Shown here piece after piece: positions 14,187 to 21,047 of a DNA stretch of 21,047 nucleotides (its first letter is position 1; each line of letters starts with the position of its first letter). The stretch spans positions 1 to 21,047 of the forward strand of contig JAZULW010000067.1 of NCBI GenBank assembly GCA_045603285.1, written 5' to 3'. Below the pieces are notes generated by a model that was not told where the DNA came from, searched no databases, and worked only from the letters and a program-made list of their open reading frames with translations. This stretch comes from RGIG3009 sp045603285 (GTDB taxonomy: Bacteria > Bacillota > Clostridia > Oscillospirales > Acutalibacteraceae). A program made the position numbers and the translations under genes.

Positions 14187-16435
14187 TACAACAGCGTTAA
14201 TTGTTCACCGACATCTTCCGCCGAAGGAGTGGCACCCATCGCGGGCAACGACTTGGTGCGATAGCGCGAGGGTTTGGCAACCATTCCCTCTACAAACCGT
14301 TCCACCGCTTTGAGGGTGTGTTGTTTTTTCATTGTCATCACCTGCACGCCTTGTGTGTTGCGCGTACTCTTGGTGGCAATGGCGCCGGTATGCAACAAGA
14401 GCATACGCCCTGCCGTCGAGGTGAGCAAGAATTCCGTATCTTCGGTGATATGGCGAATGGCCACAAGCGGCGATTTATCCGAATAAGCGCCCACCAACTT
14501 GCGACGGTTGGCTTTGGTGGCATACGAAGCGAGATCCACTTTGGCGACCTTGCCGTTTTCGAAGAAAAACAATAAATAGCCTTTGTAGTCGGCGGTAATG
14601 ATCATATCCACCGGCACTTCGTCGCTTTCCATCCCGAGTTTGGCAGGAATATAATCGCCCAGCGCGCTGGCTTTGGTGTCACCGAATTCGGAAGCTTTGC
14701 TCTTATACACGTCACCGCGGTTGGTAAAGAAGAGCAAGTCCTGACGGTTGGTGGTTTCGACAATCCGGAAGAGAGTATCCCCTTCTTTGAGTTTTTGTTC
14801 ACCGCTCATACGAAGCGACTGCGGTGTGATCTTTTTAAAGTACCCCTCATGCGTGAAGAACAACGTACACGGGTAGTCGGGGGCGGCTTCTTCCACCACT
14901 TCATCCGCTTGCGCCAAATCACTGGCGTACAAAAGCAAACTCTTGCGTGGTTGCCCGTGTTTTTTCATCACGTCTTTAAGTTCGCTCACAATAATGGAAC
15001 GCACTTTGGCAGCACTTTTAAGAATGCCTTCCATTTCTTCGATTTCTTCTTCCAAACGCTCGATCTCATCGGTGCGTTTCAGGATATATTCACGATTGAG
15101 GTGGCGCAACTTGATTTCGGCTACGTATTCGGCTTGAATTTGGTCAATGCCAAACCCAATCATCAAGTTGGGCACCACTTCGGCCTCTTCGTCCGTTTCA
15201 CGGACAATGCGAATGGCTTTGTCGATATCGAGCAAGATTTTGGCAAGGCCTTTGAGCAGATGCAATTTGTCTTTCGCCTTATGCAAATCGAAATAAACAC
15301 GGCGACGGACACATTCCATACGGAAGCCTGTCCACTCTTCTAAAATGCGGCGCACACCAAGCACTTGCGGAACACCCGCGATGAGCACATTAAAGTTGCA
15401 GGAAAACGAATCTTCCAGCGGTGTCATCGCGAACAAGCGGTTCATAAGTTTATCGGGGTCTACCCCGCGTTTCAAGTCGATGGTGATACGCAAGCCGGAC
15501 AGACCGATCTCATTTCGCACGTCGGCCACTTCGCGCAGTTTTCCCGCTTTAACCAACTCGGCCATTTTAGCAATGATGGCTTCCACTGTAGTGGTGGGCG
15601 GAATTTCGGTGATATCGATGCAGTTTTGCGATTTGTCGTACGTATAGACCGAGCGCACCTTGATGGAACCGCGACCGCTTTCGTATATCTTTTGCATTTC
15701 ATCGCGGTCATAAATGATGCGCCCACCGCCGGGGAAATCGGGCGCTTTCAAGGTTTCGGTGATGTCCGCCTCGTCATCCTTCATAAGAGCGATGGCGGTT
15801 TCGCACACTTCGTTTAAGTTGAACGAGCAAATGTTGCTCGCCATACCGACCGCGATGCCCATATTGTTGTTGACCAGTACCGACGGGAAGGTAACAGGTA
15901 ACAAGGTAGGTTCTTTCATCGTAGCATCGTAGTTGTCCACAAAGTCAACGGTATCTTTATCGATATCGCGGAACAACTCGCCTGCAATGGGGCTGAGTTT
16001 GGCTTCCGTATAGCGCGAGGCGGCATATTCCATATCGCTGGAATAGGCACGGCCGAAGTTCCCTTTGGAATCCACGTACGGGTGCAACAGCGATTGGTTA
16101 CCCGCCGACAAACGAACCATCGTTTCGTAAATGGCGGCATCGCCGTGGGGGTTGAGTTTCATGGTAGCGCCGACGATGTTGGCGGATTTGGTGCGTACCG
16201 CGTTGAGCAGATTCATCTTGTACATCGTATACAGAAGTTTGCGGTGAGAGGGCTTGAATCCGTCAATTTCGGGAATGGCACGCGACATGATGACACTCAT
16301 CGCATACGGCATATAGTTGATTTCGAGGGTACGGTCAATCTTTTGGCTTTCCACCAAACCGGCGCCCGCAATATGCGCGTTTTCGGGCAAACGATCCAAA
16401 CCGCTTGCTTTGGGCATAGGTTTCTTTTTTGCCAC
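14186..16435 (-). CDS. parC: Type IIA DNA topoisomerase subunit A (ParC/GyrA-like), divergent
   Basis: DNA-cleaving subunit of an ATP-dependent type II topoisomerase, 749 residues. It has the winged-helix breakage domain with catalytic Tyr142 next to Arg141 in AASRYTEAKLS, a tower and coiled-coil region (LEEEIEEMEGILKSAAKVRSI), then a C-terminal beta-pinwheel (about 520-710) without a recognisable QRRGGKG gyrase box. That favours a topoisomerase IV-type decatenase over gyrase. The quinolone region reads NPHGDAAIYETMVR: Ala100 where E. coli GyrA has Ser83 and Glu104 at the Asp87 site. GTG 16435 is chosen as start because AGAGGGGG lies 7 bases before it; a TTG at 16453 overlaps the parE stop and lacks a site. 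It is 14 bp behind parE and surely co-transcribed. Confidence 0.88.
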   Translation of the reverse strand: MAKKKPMPKASGLDRLPENAHIAGAGLVESQKIDRTLEINYMPYAMSVIMSRAIPEIDGFKPSHRKLLYTMYKMNLLNAVRTKSANIVGATMKLNPHGDAAIYETMVRLSAGNQSLLHPYVDSKGNFGRAYSSDMEYAASRYTEAKLSPIAGELFRDIDKDTVDFVDNYDATMKEPTLLPVTFPSVLVNNNMGIAVGMASNICSFNLNEVCETAIALMKDDEADITETLKAPDFPGGGRIIYDRDEMQKIYESGRGSIKVRSVYTYDKSQNCIDITEIPPTTTVEAIIAKMAELVKAGKLREVADVRNEIGLSGLRITIDLKRGVDPDKLMNRLFAMTPLEDSFSCNFNVLIAGVPQVLGVRRILEEWTGFRMECVRRRVYFDLHKAKDKLHLLKGLAKILLDIDKAIRIVRETDEEAEVVPNLMIGFGIDQIQAEYVAEIKLRHLNREYILKRTDEIERLEEEIEEMEGILKSAAKVRSIIVSELKDVMKKHGQPRKSLLLYASDLAQADEVVEEAAPDYPCTLFFTHEGYFKKITPQSLRMSGEQKLKEGDTLFRIVETTNRQDLLFFTNRGDVYKSKASEFGDTKASALGDYIPAKLGMESDEVPVDMIITADYKGYLLFFFENGKVAKVDLASYATKANRRKLVGAYSDKSPLVAIRHITEDTEFLLTSTAGRMLLLHTGAIATKSTRNTQGVQVMTMKKQHTLKAVERFVEGMVAKPSRYRTKSLPAMGATPSAEDVGEQLTLL

Positions 16436-16449
16436 GTTGTTTCCCCCTC

Positions 16450-18432
16450 TCAACTCAAATCGACCTGTTCAAGATACAGGTTTCCGTTTTCAGCGATAAA
16501 TTCTTTTCGACCACTCAAGTTATCACCCAACAACACGTCAAACATATACTCCGTCGCCGCTTCGTCCGACGGTTCCACGCGGATAAGGCGACGGGTAGCG
16601 GGGTTCATGGTGGTGAGCGACATCATTTCGGGGTCGTTCTCACCAAGACCTTTGGAGCGTTGGATGGTATATTTGGTATCGCCGAGTTCGGCCAAAATAT
16701 CGGCTTTTTCACCGTCGTTATACGCGAAATACGTGTCCGTTTTGGTGGTGATCTCATACAACGGGGTTTCCGCAATGAACACTTTTCCTTCGCGGATCAA
16801 CGTGGGCGTTAAACAATGCAGCATCGTCAATATGAGTGTGCGAATTTGGAACCCGTCCACGTCGGCATCGGTACAAATGATGACTTTATCCCAACGCAGC
16901 AAATTTAGATCAAATGTTGCCAGATCCTTGTTGGCTTTGGATTTCACTTCCACACCGCAGCCGAGCACTTTTAACAAGTCGGTGATAATTTCGCTTTTGA
17001 AGATCTTGTTCAAATCGGCTTTTAAGCAGTTGAGGATCTTACCGCGCACGGGAATGATGGCTTGGAAATTCGGGTCGCGCGCTTGTACGCACGCGCCCAT
17101 GGCGGATTTACCCTCTACGATGAACAGTTCCCGTTCGCTGACGTCTTTGCTGCGGCAATCCACAAACGTTTGCACACGGGAAGCAAAATCGTTGCCAGTG
17201 GCCAACGTTTTCTTTAAGTTAAGGCGCGTGGTTTCGGCTTTTTCGCGGCTGCGTTTGTTGATGAGCACTTGACCTGCCAGCTTTTCCGCATCCGCTTTGT
17301 TTTCAATGAAAAACACTTCGAGGTTGTGACGCAAAAACTCCGTCATGGCCTCTTGGATAAATTTATTGGTGATGGCTTTTTTGGTTTGGTTTTCGTAGGA
17401 CGTTTGCGTAGAAAAGGACGAGGACACCAGCACCAAACAGTCCTGCACGTCTTGGAACGTGATCTTACTTTCGTTTTTCAGGTACTTCCCGTTTTGTTTT
17501 AAATACGCATCAATCTGCGAAACGAAGGCGGAGCGCACCGCTTTTTCAGGAGCGCCACCGTGCTCCAACCAACTGGAGTTGTGGTAGTATTCCAACAAAT
17601 TGGTTTTGTTGGAACAGCACATTGCCACGTTGAGTTTTACTTTATATTCAGGCTTGTCCTCACGATCACGGCCGCGGCGTTCTGCGGTCCAGACCTGTAC
17701 ATCGGTCATCCCCTCTTCTCCGACCAATTCGTTCACGTAGTCGGCAATGCCGTTTTCGTACACAAATTCCTCGGTTTCAAACGAGCGGCCTTTTTGGTCA
17801 CGCAACACAAACAACAAATTGGGATTAACAATGGCTTGGCGGCGAATCGCGTCGCGGAAATAGTCGATCGGCACGGCAATGTCAGTAAACACTTCCAAAT
17901 CCGGCTTCCAGCGAATGCGCGTACCCGTGTCCCGTTTGGCATACGGCTCTTTGGTCAGGCCGCCGACGTTTTCGCCGTGTTCAAAGTGCAACGTGTAGCA
18001 GAAGCCGTCGCGGTGTACCTCCACGTCCATATATTCTGAAGAGTATTGCGTGGCACACGCGCCGAGACCGTTTAAACCCAACGAAAATTCGTAACTTTCA
18101 CCCTCGTTGGTGTTATATTTACCGCCGGCATACAACTCGCAAAAAATGAGTTCCCAGTTGTAGCGGTTTTCTTTGGTGTTGAAATCCACCGGCATACCGC
18201 GTCCAAAGTCCTGCACTTCAAACGAGCCGTCTTCATAGCGGGTGGTGATGATTTTATTACCGTGGCCCTCGCGCGCTTCGTCGATGGAGTTGGACAAAAT
18301 TTCAAAAACTGCGTGTTCACAGCCTTCCAACCCGTCCGATCCAAAGATGACCGCAGGGCGTTTGCGAACGCGGTCTGCCCCTTTTAACGAGGTGATACTT
18401 TCGTTACCGTAGCTTGGCTTTTTTGCCGCCAT
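16450..18432 (-). CDS. parE: Type IIA DNA topoisomerase subunit B (ParE/GyrB-like), divergent
   Basis: ATPase subunit partner of the following parC, 660 residues. GHKL ATPase: E44, N48 and D51 in FEILSNSIDEA, D75 in DFGRGMPV (usually DNGRGIPV), GLNGLGACAT (usually GLHGVGASV), and Q349-T-K351 of the QTK loop. TOPRIM: E440 in IVEGKSAMG (usually EGDSAGG), and D522/D524 in CTDADVDGFQIRTLIL. The C-terminal QRSKGLGEND and GDNLSGRKEFI are present. The transducer motif usually reading NNINTxEGGTH is replaced by EYYHNSSWLEHGGAP. Catalytic residues are kept, so an active enzyme is expected, but it belongs to a branch clearly apart from standard GyrB. The ATG at 18432 has GGAG 5 bases before it; the frame to 18468 is ignored. 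Confidence 0.88.
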   Translation of the reverse strand: MAAKKPSYGNESITSLKGADRVRKRPAVIFGSDGLEGCEHAVFEILSNSIDEAREGHGNKIITTRYEDGSFEVQDFGRGMPVDFNTKENRYNWELIFCELYAGGKYNTNEGESYEFSLGLNGLGACATQYSSEYMDVEVHRDGFCYTLHFEHGENVGGLTKEPYAKRDTGTRIRWKPDLEVFTDIAVPIDYFRDAIRRQAIVNPNLLFVLRDQKGRSFETEEFVYENGIADYVNELVGEEGMTDVQVWTAERRGRDREDKPEYKVKLNVAMCCSNKTNLLEYYHNSSWLEHGGAPEKAVRSAFVSQIDAYLKQNGKYLKNESKITFQDVQDCLVLVSSSFSTQTSYENQTKKAITNKFIQEAMTEFLRHNLEVFFIENKADAEKLAGQVLINKRSREKAETTRLNLKKTLATGNDFASRVQTFVDCRSKDVSERELFIVEGKSAMGACVQARDPNFQAIIPVRGKILNCLKADLNKIFKSEIITDLLKVLGCGVEVKSKANKDLATFDLNLLRWDKVIICTDADVDGFQIRTLILTMLHCLTPTLIREGKVFIAETPLYEITTKTDTYFAYNDGEKADILAELGDTKYTIQRSKGLGENDPEMMSLTTMNPATRRLIRVEPSDEAATEYMFDVLLGDNLSGRKEFIAENGNLYLEQVDLS

Positions 18433-18476
18433 TGCTTCTCCGTCCTTACACTCAAAATATAGTTCCAAAAAATCAC

Positions 18477-18516
18477 ATATAGTATTATTCTATACTATAT
18501 ATAGTCCTTTCGTCAA
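18477..18516 (-). promoter_or_regulatory. parE-parC promoter with dyad over the -10 box
   Basis: Minus-strand TTGACG (18516-18511), 18 bp, TAGAAT (18492-18487). A perfect 9-bp inverted repeat, ATATAGTAT at 18477-18485 and ATACTATAT at 18492-18500 with a 6-bp centre, encloses the -10. It may be an operator, though the AT-rich setting makes chance possible. Confidence 0.6.
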
Positions 18517-18539
18517 GGACTTTTCTACGTTGGGCAAAC

Positions 18540-18572
18540 AAAAAAGAACGAGGCGATTGCTTCGTTCTTTTT
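18540..18572 (-). terminator. Intrinsic terminator of the tRNA operon
   Basis: An 11-bp stem (18541-18551 with 18562-18572, 10-base loop) directly follows the tRNA-Gly CCA end and is followed by TTTTTTG on the minus strand. Confidence 0.85.
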
Positions 18573-18647
18573 GGAGCGGCTTACGAGGCTCGAACTCGCT
18601 ACCTCCACCTTGGCAAGGTGGCGCTCTACCAGATGAGCTAAAGCCGC
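18572..18647 (-). tRNA. tRNA-Gly (GCC)
   Basis: Full cloverleaf: acceptor GCGGCTT/AAGCCGC, D arm GCTC/GAGC, anticodon stem CCACC/GGTGG with loop TTGCCAA (anticodon GCC), T arm with GTTCGAG. Discriminator U73 and an encoded CCA are present. Last gene of the four-tRNA operon. Confidence 0.95.
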
Positions 18648-18651
18648 AAAA

Positions 18652-18727
18652 TGGTGCCTCCGATCGGAATCGAACCAATGACACGGGGATTTTCAGTCCC
18701 CTGCTCTACCGACTGAGCTACAGAGGC
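18652..18727 (-). tRNA. tRNA-Phe (GAA)
   Basis: Acceptor GCCTCTG pairs with CGGAGGC (one G-U). The anticodon stem GGGGA/TCCCC has loop CTGAAAA (anticodon GAA). The T arm contains GGTTCGATTCC. Discriminator A73 and CCA are encoded. Confidence 0.95.
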
Positions 18728-18732
18728 AAATA

Positions 18733-18809
18733 TGGCGACCCGGAACGGGCTCGAACCGTCGACCTCTAGCGTGACAGGCTAGCGTTCTAACCAGCTGAAC
18801 TACCGGGCC
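18733..18809 (-). tRNA. tRNA-Asp (GTC)
   Basis: Acceptor GGCCCGG pairs with CCGGGTC (one G-U). The anticodon stem CTAGC/GCTAG has loop CTGTCAC (anticodon GTC). Discriminator G73, as expected for Asp, and CCA are encoded. Confidence 0.95.
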
Positions 18810-18813
18810 ATAT

Positions 18814-18889
18814 TGGTGGAAACAACAGGGCTCGAACCTGTGACCCCCTGCTTGTAAGGCAGGTGCTCTACCAGCTGAGCTATGCTTCC
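18814..18889 (-). tRNA. tRNA-Val (TAC)
   Basis: Acceptor GGAAGCA pairs with TGTTTCC (one G-U). The anticodon stem CCTGC/GCAGG has loop CTTACAA (anticodon TAC). Discriminator A73 and CCA are encoded. First gene of the operon. Confidence 0.95.
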
Positions 18890-18919
18890 GAAAAAGTCAC
18901 CGTCACTAGCGACCCGTCT

Positions 18920-18948
18920 ATAATACTACACCAATTTGAAAATGTCAA
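18920..18948 (-). promoter_or_regulatory. Sigma-A promoter of the tRNA operon
   Basis: Minus-strand perfect TTGACA (18948-18943), 17 bp, TATTAT (18925-18920). Transcription would begin near 18913, about 24 nt before tRNA-Val. This is the strongest promoter match in the window. Confidence 0.88.
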
Positions 18949-18984
18949 CTGAAAATCTTGATTTTTTTAAAAAATTTCGCAATT

Positions 18985-19863
18985 TTATCGCTCGCGGTCG
19001 GCAAGTGCCGAAATCTCTTTGGCCGTAAACGTATAGACGTTATCGCAGAAACTACAAGTGACTTCTACCTTCCCCTCTTCATCGGGCAAGGTGCGTAATT
19101 CGTCGGGCGACATGGCGCAAAACGCGCGCGTTACCTTTTCGCGGGAGCAAGCGCAGCGATAAGTCGGCTCGTAGGTATCCACCACGTCAAACTCAAATCC
19201 GTCCAGCGCTTTTTTGAGGATCTCTTCCACCGACAACCCCTCGTCCAACATCGTGGTCATCGGAGGAAGTTTGGCAATGGAGGCTTCGAGCATATCAATC
19301 ACGGAATCGGGGCAAAACGGCAACAGTTGAATGAGAAACCCACCCGCCGCGCGGACCGTAAGGTCAGGGTTAACCAAAACACCAAGCGCGCACACGGTGG
19401 GAATTTGCTCACTTGTCGCGTAATACGACGTAACGTCTTCCGCCAATTCACCCGATACAAGCGGTGTGCAACCCGTATACGGCTCTGCCGCACCGGTATC
19501 GCGCAACACGTACAAGAATCCGTCGGTACCGACGGCACCGCTGACATCCAATTTCCCGTTTGTTTTCAAGGGAATCTCCACCACGGGATTGGCGGCATAA
19601 CCGCGCACATTGCCGCGCCCGTCGGATACGGTGATGAGCTGCCCGGCAGGGCCGCCGCCGTTTACCTTTAGCGTAACCGAATCGTCGGTATTTTTGAGCA
19701 TAATGCCCATCATCGAAGCGGCCGTCAACAAACGGCCGAGTGCCGCCGTTACCACCGCCGATGTGTGATGGATGCTTTCCGCTTTTGCCACAACATCGGT
19801 AGTATCGATGGCCAGTGCCATCACCGTGGCATCGGTAGTTAAACAACGAATGGCCTTACCCAT
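18985..19863 (-). CDS. hslO: Hsp33 redox-regulated chaperone
   Basis: Cytosolic holdase chaperone switched on by oxidation; 292 residues, normal length. The C-terminal zinc/redox switch is complete: C237-x-C239 in YRCACS and C270-x2-C273 in VTCSFC. The N-terminal domain has the typical ALGRLLTAASMMG and GPAGQLITVSDGRGNVRGY segments. The ATG at 19863 overlaps the end of the methyltransferase gene by 8 bp (ATGGGTAA). The AAAGGAG site lies 12 bases upstream, longer than ideal, so translational coupling to the upstream gene is likely. It is the last gene of the yerC operon; only a weak all-AU hairpin follows before the tRNA promoter. Confidence 0.95.
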   Translation of the reverse strand: MGKAIRCLTTDATVMALAIDTTDVVAKAESIHHTSAVVTAALGRLLTAASMMGIMLKNTDDSVTLKVNGGGPAGQLITVSDGRGNVRGYAANPVVEIPLKTNGKLDVSGAVGTDGFLYVLRDTGAAEPYTGCTPLVSGELAEDVTSYYATSEQIPTVCALGVLVNPDLTVRAAGGFLIQLLPFCPDSVIDMLEASIAKLPPMTTMLDEGLSVEEILKKALDGFEFDVVDTYEPTYRCACSREKVTRAFCAMSPDELRTLPDEEGKVEVTCSFCDNVYTFTAKEISALADRER

Positions 19864-20650
19864 AGTATATGCTATCTCCTTTAAAAGTTGCCTCTTCTAT
19901 CGTGCGATTATTTTTCGCCAAAAATACCCACCGTTCGCATGTATCGTCCGGGGCTTGCATCGTATTGTGCGCGAGAACCGCCAAACAATCCCACCCCGTT
20001 TGGGCAAGTAATCTTTCCCACGTACGACGGGAATAGGCACGCTCGCGCACCGTATCCGTCAATCGCTCGTATTCCCCCGTTTTGGTTTCCACAAAGAAAT
20101 CAAGCAGCATATCGACCGTGCACGTTTTTTCAATAAAACGGTTGCGCCACACACAAACAAAATCGTCCTCTTCAAACACAAAGGCATTATTTCCCAAAAT
20201 TTCGCGGTGTTTATACGGGGTATTCACATCGAACACGAACAAGCCGCCCGGCTCCACAAACAACCGCAAACGGCGCAAAAAACGGGCAATATCCCCCGTA
20301 TCGCGCAAGTGATTAACACTGTCAAGTACACAAACCGCGCCGTCTGCCGTGCCATACAGATCCATCTCCCGCATATCTTGTTGCAACAACAGGACATCGT
20401 GTTGTTGCAACAACGGTTTTTCACGCGCGATCAACAACATTTCTTCCGATGCGTCAATGCCGATCGGGTCCACACCGCGGCTGATAAACGCCTCGCACAA
20501 ACTACCCGAACCGCACGCCACGTCCAACACCGTTTTCGGGCGCATGCCGAATTGGTCGAACAAAGAAAGCAAATACTCGGCATATCCGTCATAATCCACA
20601 TCGGTCATCAAGCGGTCATAAAACTGCGAAAAATCGTGGTATCCACTCAT
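19856..20650 (-). CDS. Class I SAM-dependent methyltransferase
   Basis: A 264-residue Rossmann-fold methyltransferase. Motif I VLDVACGSGSL (residues 41-51), motif II GIDASEEML (64-72), an LLQQDMREM segment for the adenine side, and CVLDSVNHL (motif IV region). The N-terminal FSQFYDRLMTDVDYDGYAEYL is typical of the YqeM-like small-molecule methyltransferase group. The substrate cannot be deduced. The ATG at 20650 overlaps the yerC stop (ATGA) with GAGG 7 bases upstream, and its end overlaps hslO, so the three genes are translationally linked. Confidence 0.9.
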   Translation of the reverse strand: MSGYHDFSQFYDRLMTDVDYDGYAEYLLSLFDQFGMRPKTVLDVACGSGSLCEAFISRGVDPIGIDASEEMLLIAREKPLLQQHDVLLLQQDMREMDLYGTADGAVCVLDSVNHLRDTGDIARFLRRLRLFVEPGGLFVFDVNTPYKHREILGNNAFVFEEDDFVCVWRNRFIEKTCTVDMLLDFFVETKTGEYERLTDTVRERAYSRRTWERLLAQTGWDCLAVLAHNTMQAPDDTCERWVFLAKNNRTIEEATFKGDSIYYG

Positions 20651-20943
20651 TGTTCGGCCTCGTCCATACGTTCAAAAATCATCCGATAAGAATCGCAACC
20701 GTAAGCCAAAGAACGATTTACGCGGCTGATGGTGGCGGTGGAAGCACCCGTTTTGGCCATAATCTCCGTATACACACATTTTTGACTGAGCATTTTGGCA
20801 ACCGCAATGCGTTGCGACATGGATTTGATTTCGGAAACCGTACACAGATCTTCAAAAAAGCGGTAGCAATCTTCGCGGTTTTTGAGTTGCAAAATAGCAT
20901 CAAACAAAAAATCGGTTTGTTCATCTTTAATTTTGGGGTTCAT
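20647..20943 (-). CDS. yerC: YerC/YecD family TrpR-related DNA-binding protein
   Basis: A small, all-helical regulator of 98 residues. The helix-turn-helix spans about 45-80: MSQRIAVAKMLSQ, then YTEIMAKTGASTATISRVNR, the TrpR/YerC signature with TGASxATISRVNR as recognition helix. Unlike TrpR, its ligand and target are unknown in most species. The start ATG 20943 has AAAGGAGG 8 bases before it; the frame to 20970 lies in the promoter. It is the first gene of the operon, and an inverted repeat in its promoter may be its own operator (inference). Confidence 0.92.
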   Translation of the reverse strand: MNPKIKDEQTDFLFDAILQLKNREDCYRFFEDLCTVSEIKSMSQRIAVAKMLSQKCVYTEIMAKTGASTATISRVNRSLAYGCDSYRMIFERMDEAEQ

Positions 20944-20963
20944 AAGTGAAACCTCCTTTTTCT

Positions 20964-20999
20964 CTTTCACATTTTAACACAACAACGTGTGAAAGTAAA
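20964..20999 (-). promoter_or_regulatory. yerC operon promoter with CTTTCACA inverted repeat
   Basis: Minus-strand TTTACT (20999-20994), 17 bp, TAAAAT (20976-20971). An inverted repeat CTTTCACA (20964-20971) and TGTGAAAG (20988-20995), spaced 16 bp, overlaps the edges of both boxes, a good position for a repressor. Confidence 0.65.
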
Positions 21000-21029
21000 G
21001 TCCCGAACTTCAAAAAAGAAGTTCGGGAC
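21000..21029. terminator. Terminator-like hairpin upstream of the yerC promoter
   Basis: A perfect 12-bp stem GTCCCGAACTTC/GAAGTTCGGGAC with a 6-base loop. The following T runs are interrupted on both strands (CTTTACTTT on minus, CAACTTTT on plus), so it probably ends a minus-strand gene lying beyond the window edge, with only fair confidence. Confidence 0.6.
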
Positions 21030-21047
21030 ACAACTTTTATTGCAAGG

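Noticed and set aside
16082..17272. 396-codon plus-strand frame crossing the parC/parE junction
   Set aside because: It spans two well-supported minus-strand genes and is Ser/Arg-rich shadow sequence with no recognisable domain.
18572..18889. tRNA cluster as an integration (att) hotspot
   Set aside because: No partial tRNA duplicate, integrase or other mobile gene is seen in the window.
18952..18987. Hairpin AAAATT-GCGA-AATTTT after hslO as a terminator
   Set aside because: The stem is only 6 bp and all A/U, so it is too weak to call; read-through into the tRNA operon remains possible.

Overview
The window looks like a chromosomal segment of a low-GC-lineage Gram-positive anaerobe, most likely a gut-type Clostridia (Oscillospiraceae/Ruminococcaceae-like). 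The clues are a Thr-rich, Cys-repeat CAP-domain surface protein, a BofA homologue (a sporulation-lineage protein), PgeF, YerC and Hsp33 homologues, strong AGGAGG-type ribosome sites, sigma-A-like promoters and CCA-encoding tRNA genes. Genus cannot be assigned from sequence reading alone.

Layout. (1) 2-1225, plus strand: the 3' part of an exported CAP-domain protein, cut by the window edge and ending at a bidirectional terminator. (2) 1282-6177, minus strand: a tightly packed operon uxaC-uxuA-uxuB-eda-kdgK. It encodes the whole route from D-glucuronate (via fructuronate, mannonate, 2-keto-3-deoxygluconate and KDPG) to pyruvate plus glyceraldehyde 3-phosphate. (3) 6291-8358: two AraC-family regulators in tail-to-tail orientation. 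The first is divergent from uxaC across a 113-bp region full of TTGCAA-like repeats. (4) 8567-12444, plus strand: a GPH-family sugar/hexuronide symporter and a GH2 glycosidase carrying an N-x-K motif. Together with block 2 this suggests uptake and cleavage of beta-glucuronides followed by glucuronate catabolism. (5) 12486-14021, minus strand: pgeF, bofA and secG. (6) 14186-18516, minus strand: a divergent type IIA topoisomerase pair (ParE-like, then ParC-like). (7) 18540-18948, minus strand: a tRNA operon Val-Asp-Phe-Gly with its own promoter and terminator. (8) 18985-20999, minus strand: an overlapping operon yerC, SAM methyltransferase, hslO.

No stretch longer than about 210 bp lacks a gene. 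I saw no CRISPR array, insertion sequence, phage gene or rRNA. I found no clearly new multi-gene system. The most unusual signals are the repeat-rich uxaC/araC control region, the sequence-divergent topoisomerase pair (Ala at the usual quinolone-site Ser), an orphan plus-strand terminator downstream of parC that may end an unannotated small RNA, and a Met-rich tail on the GH2 enzyme.
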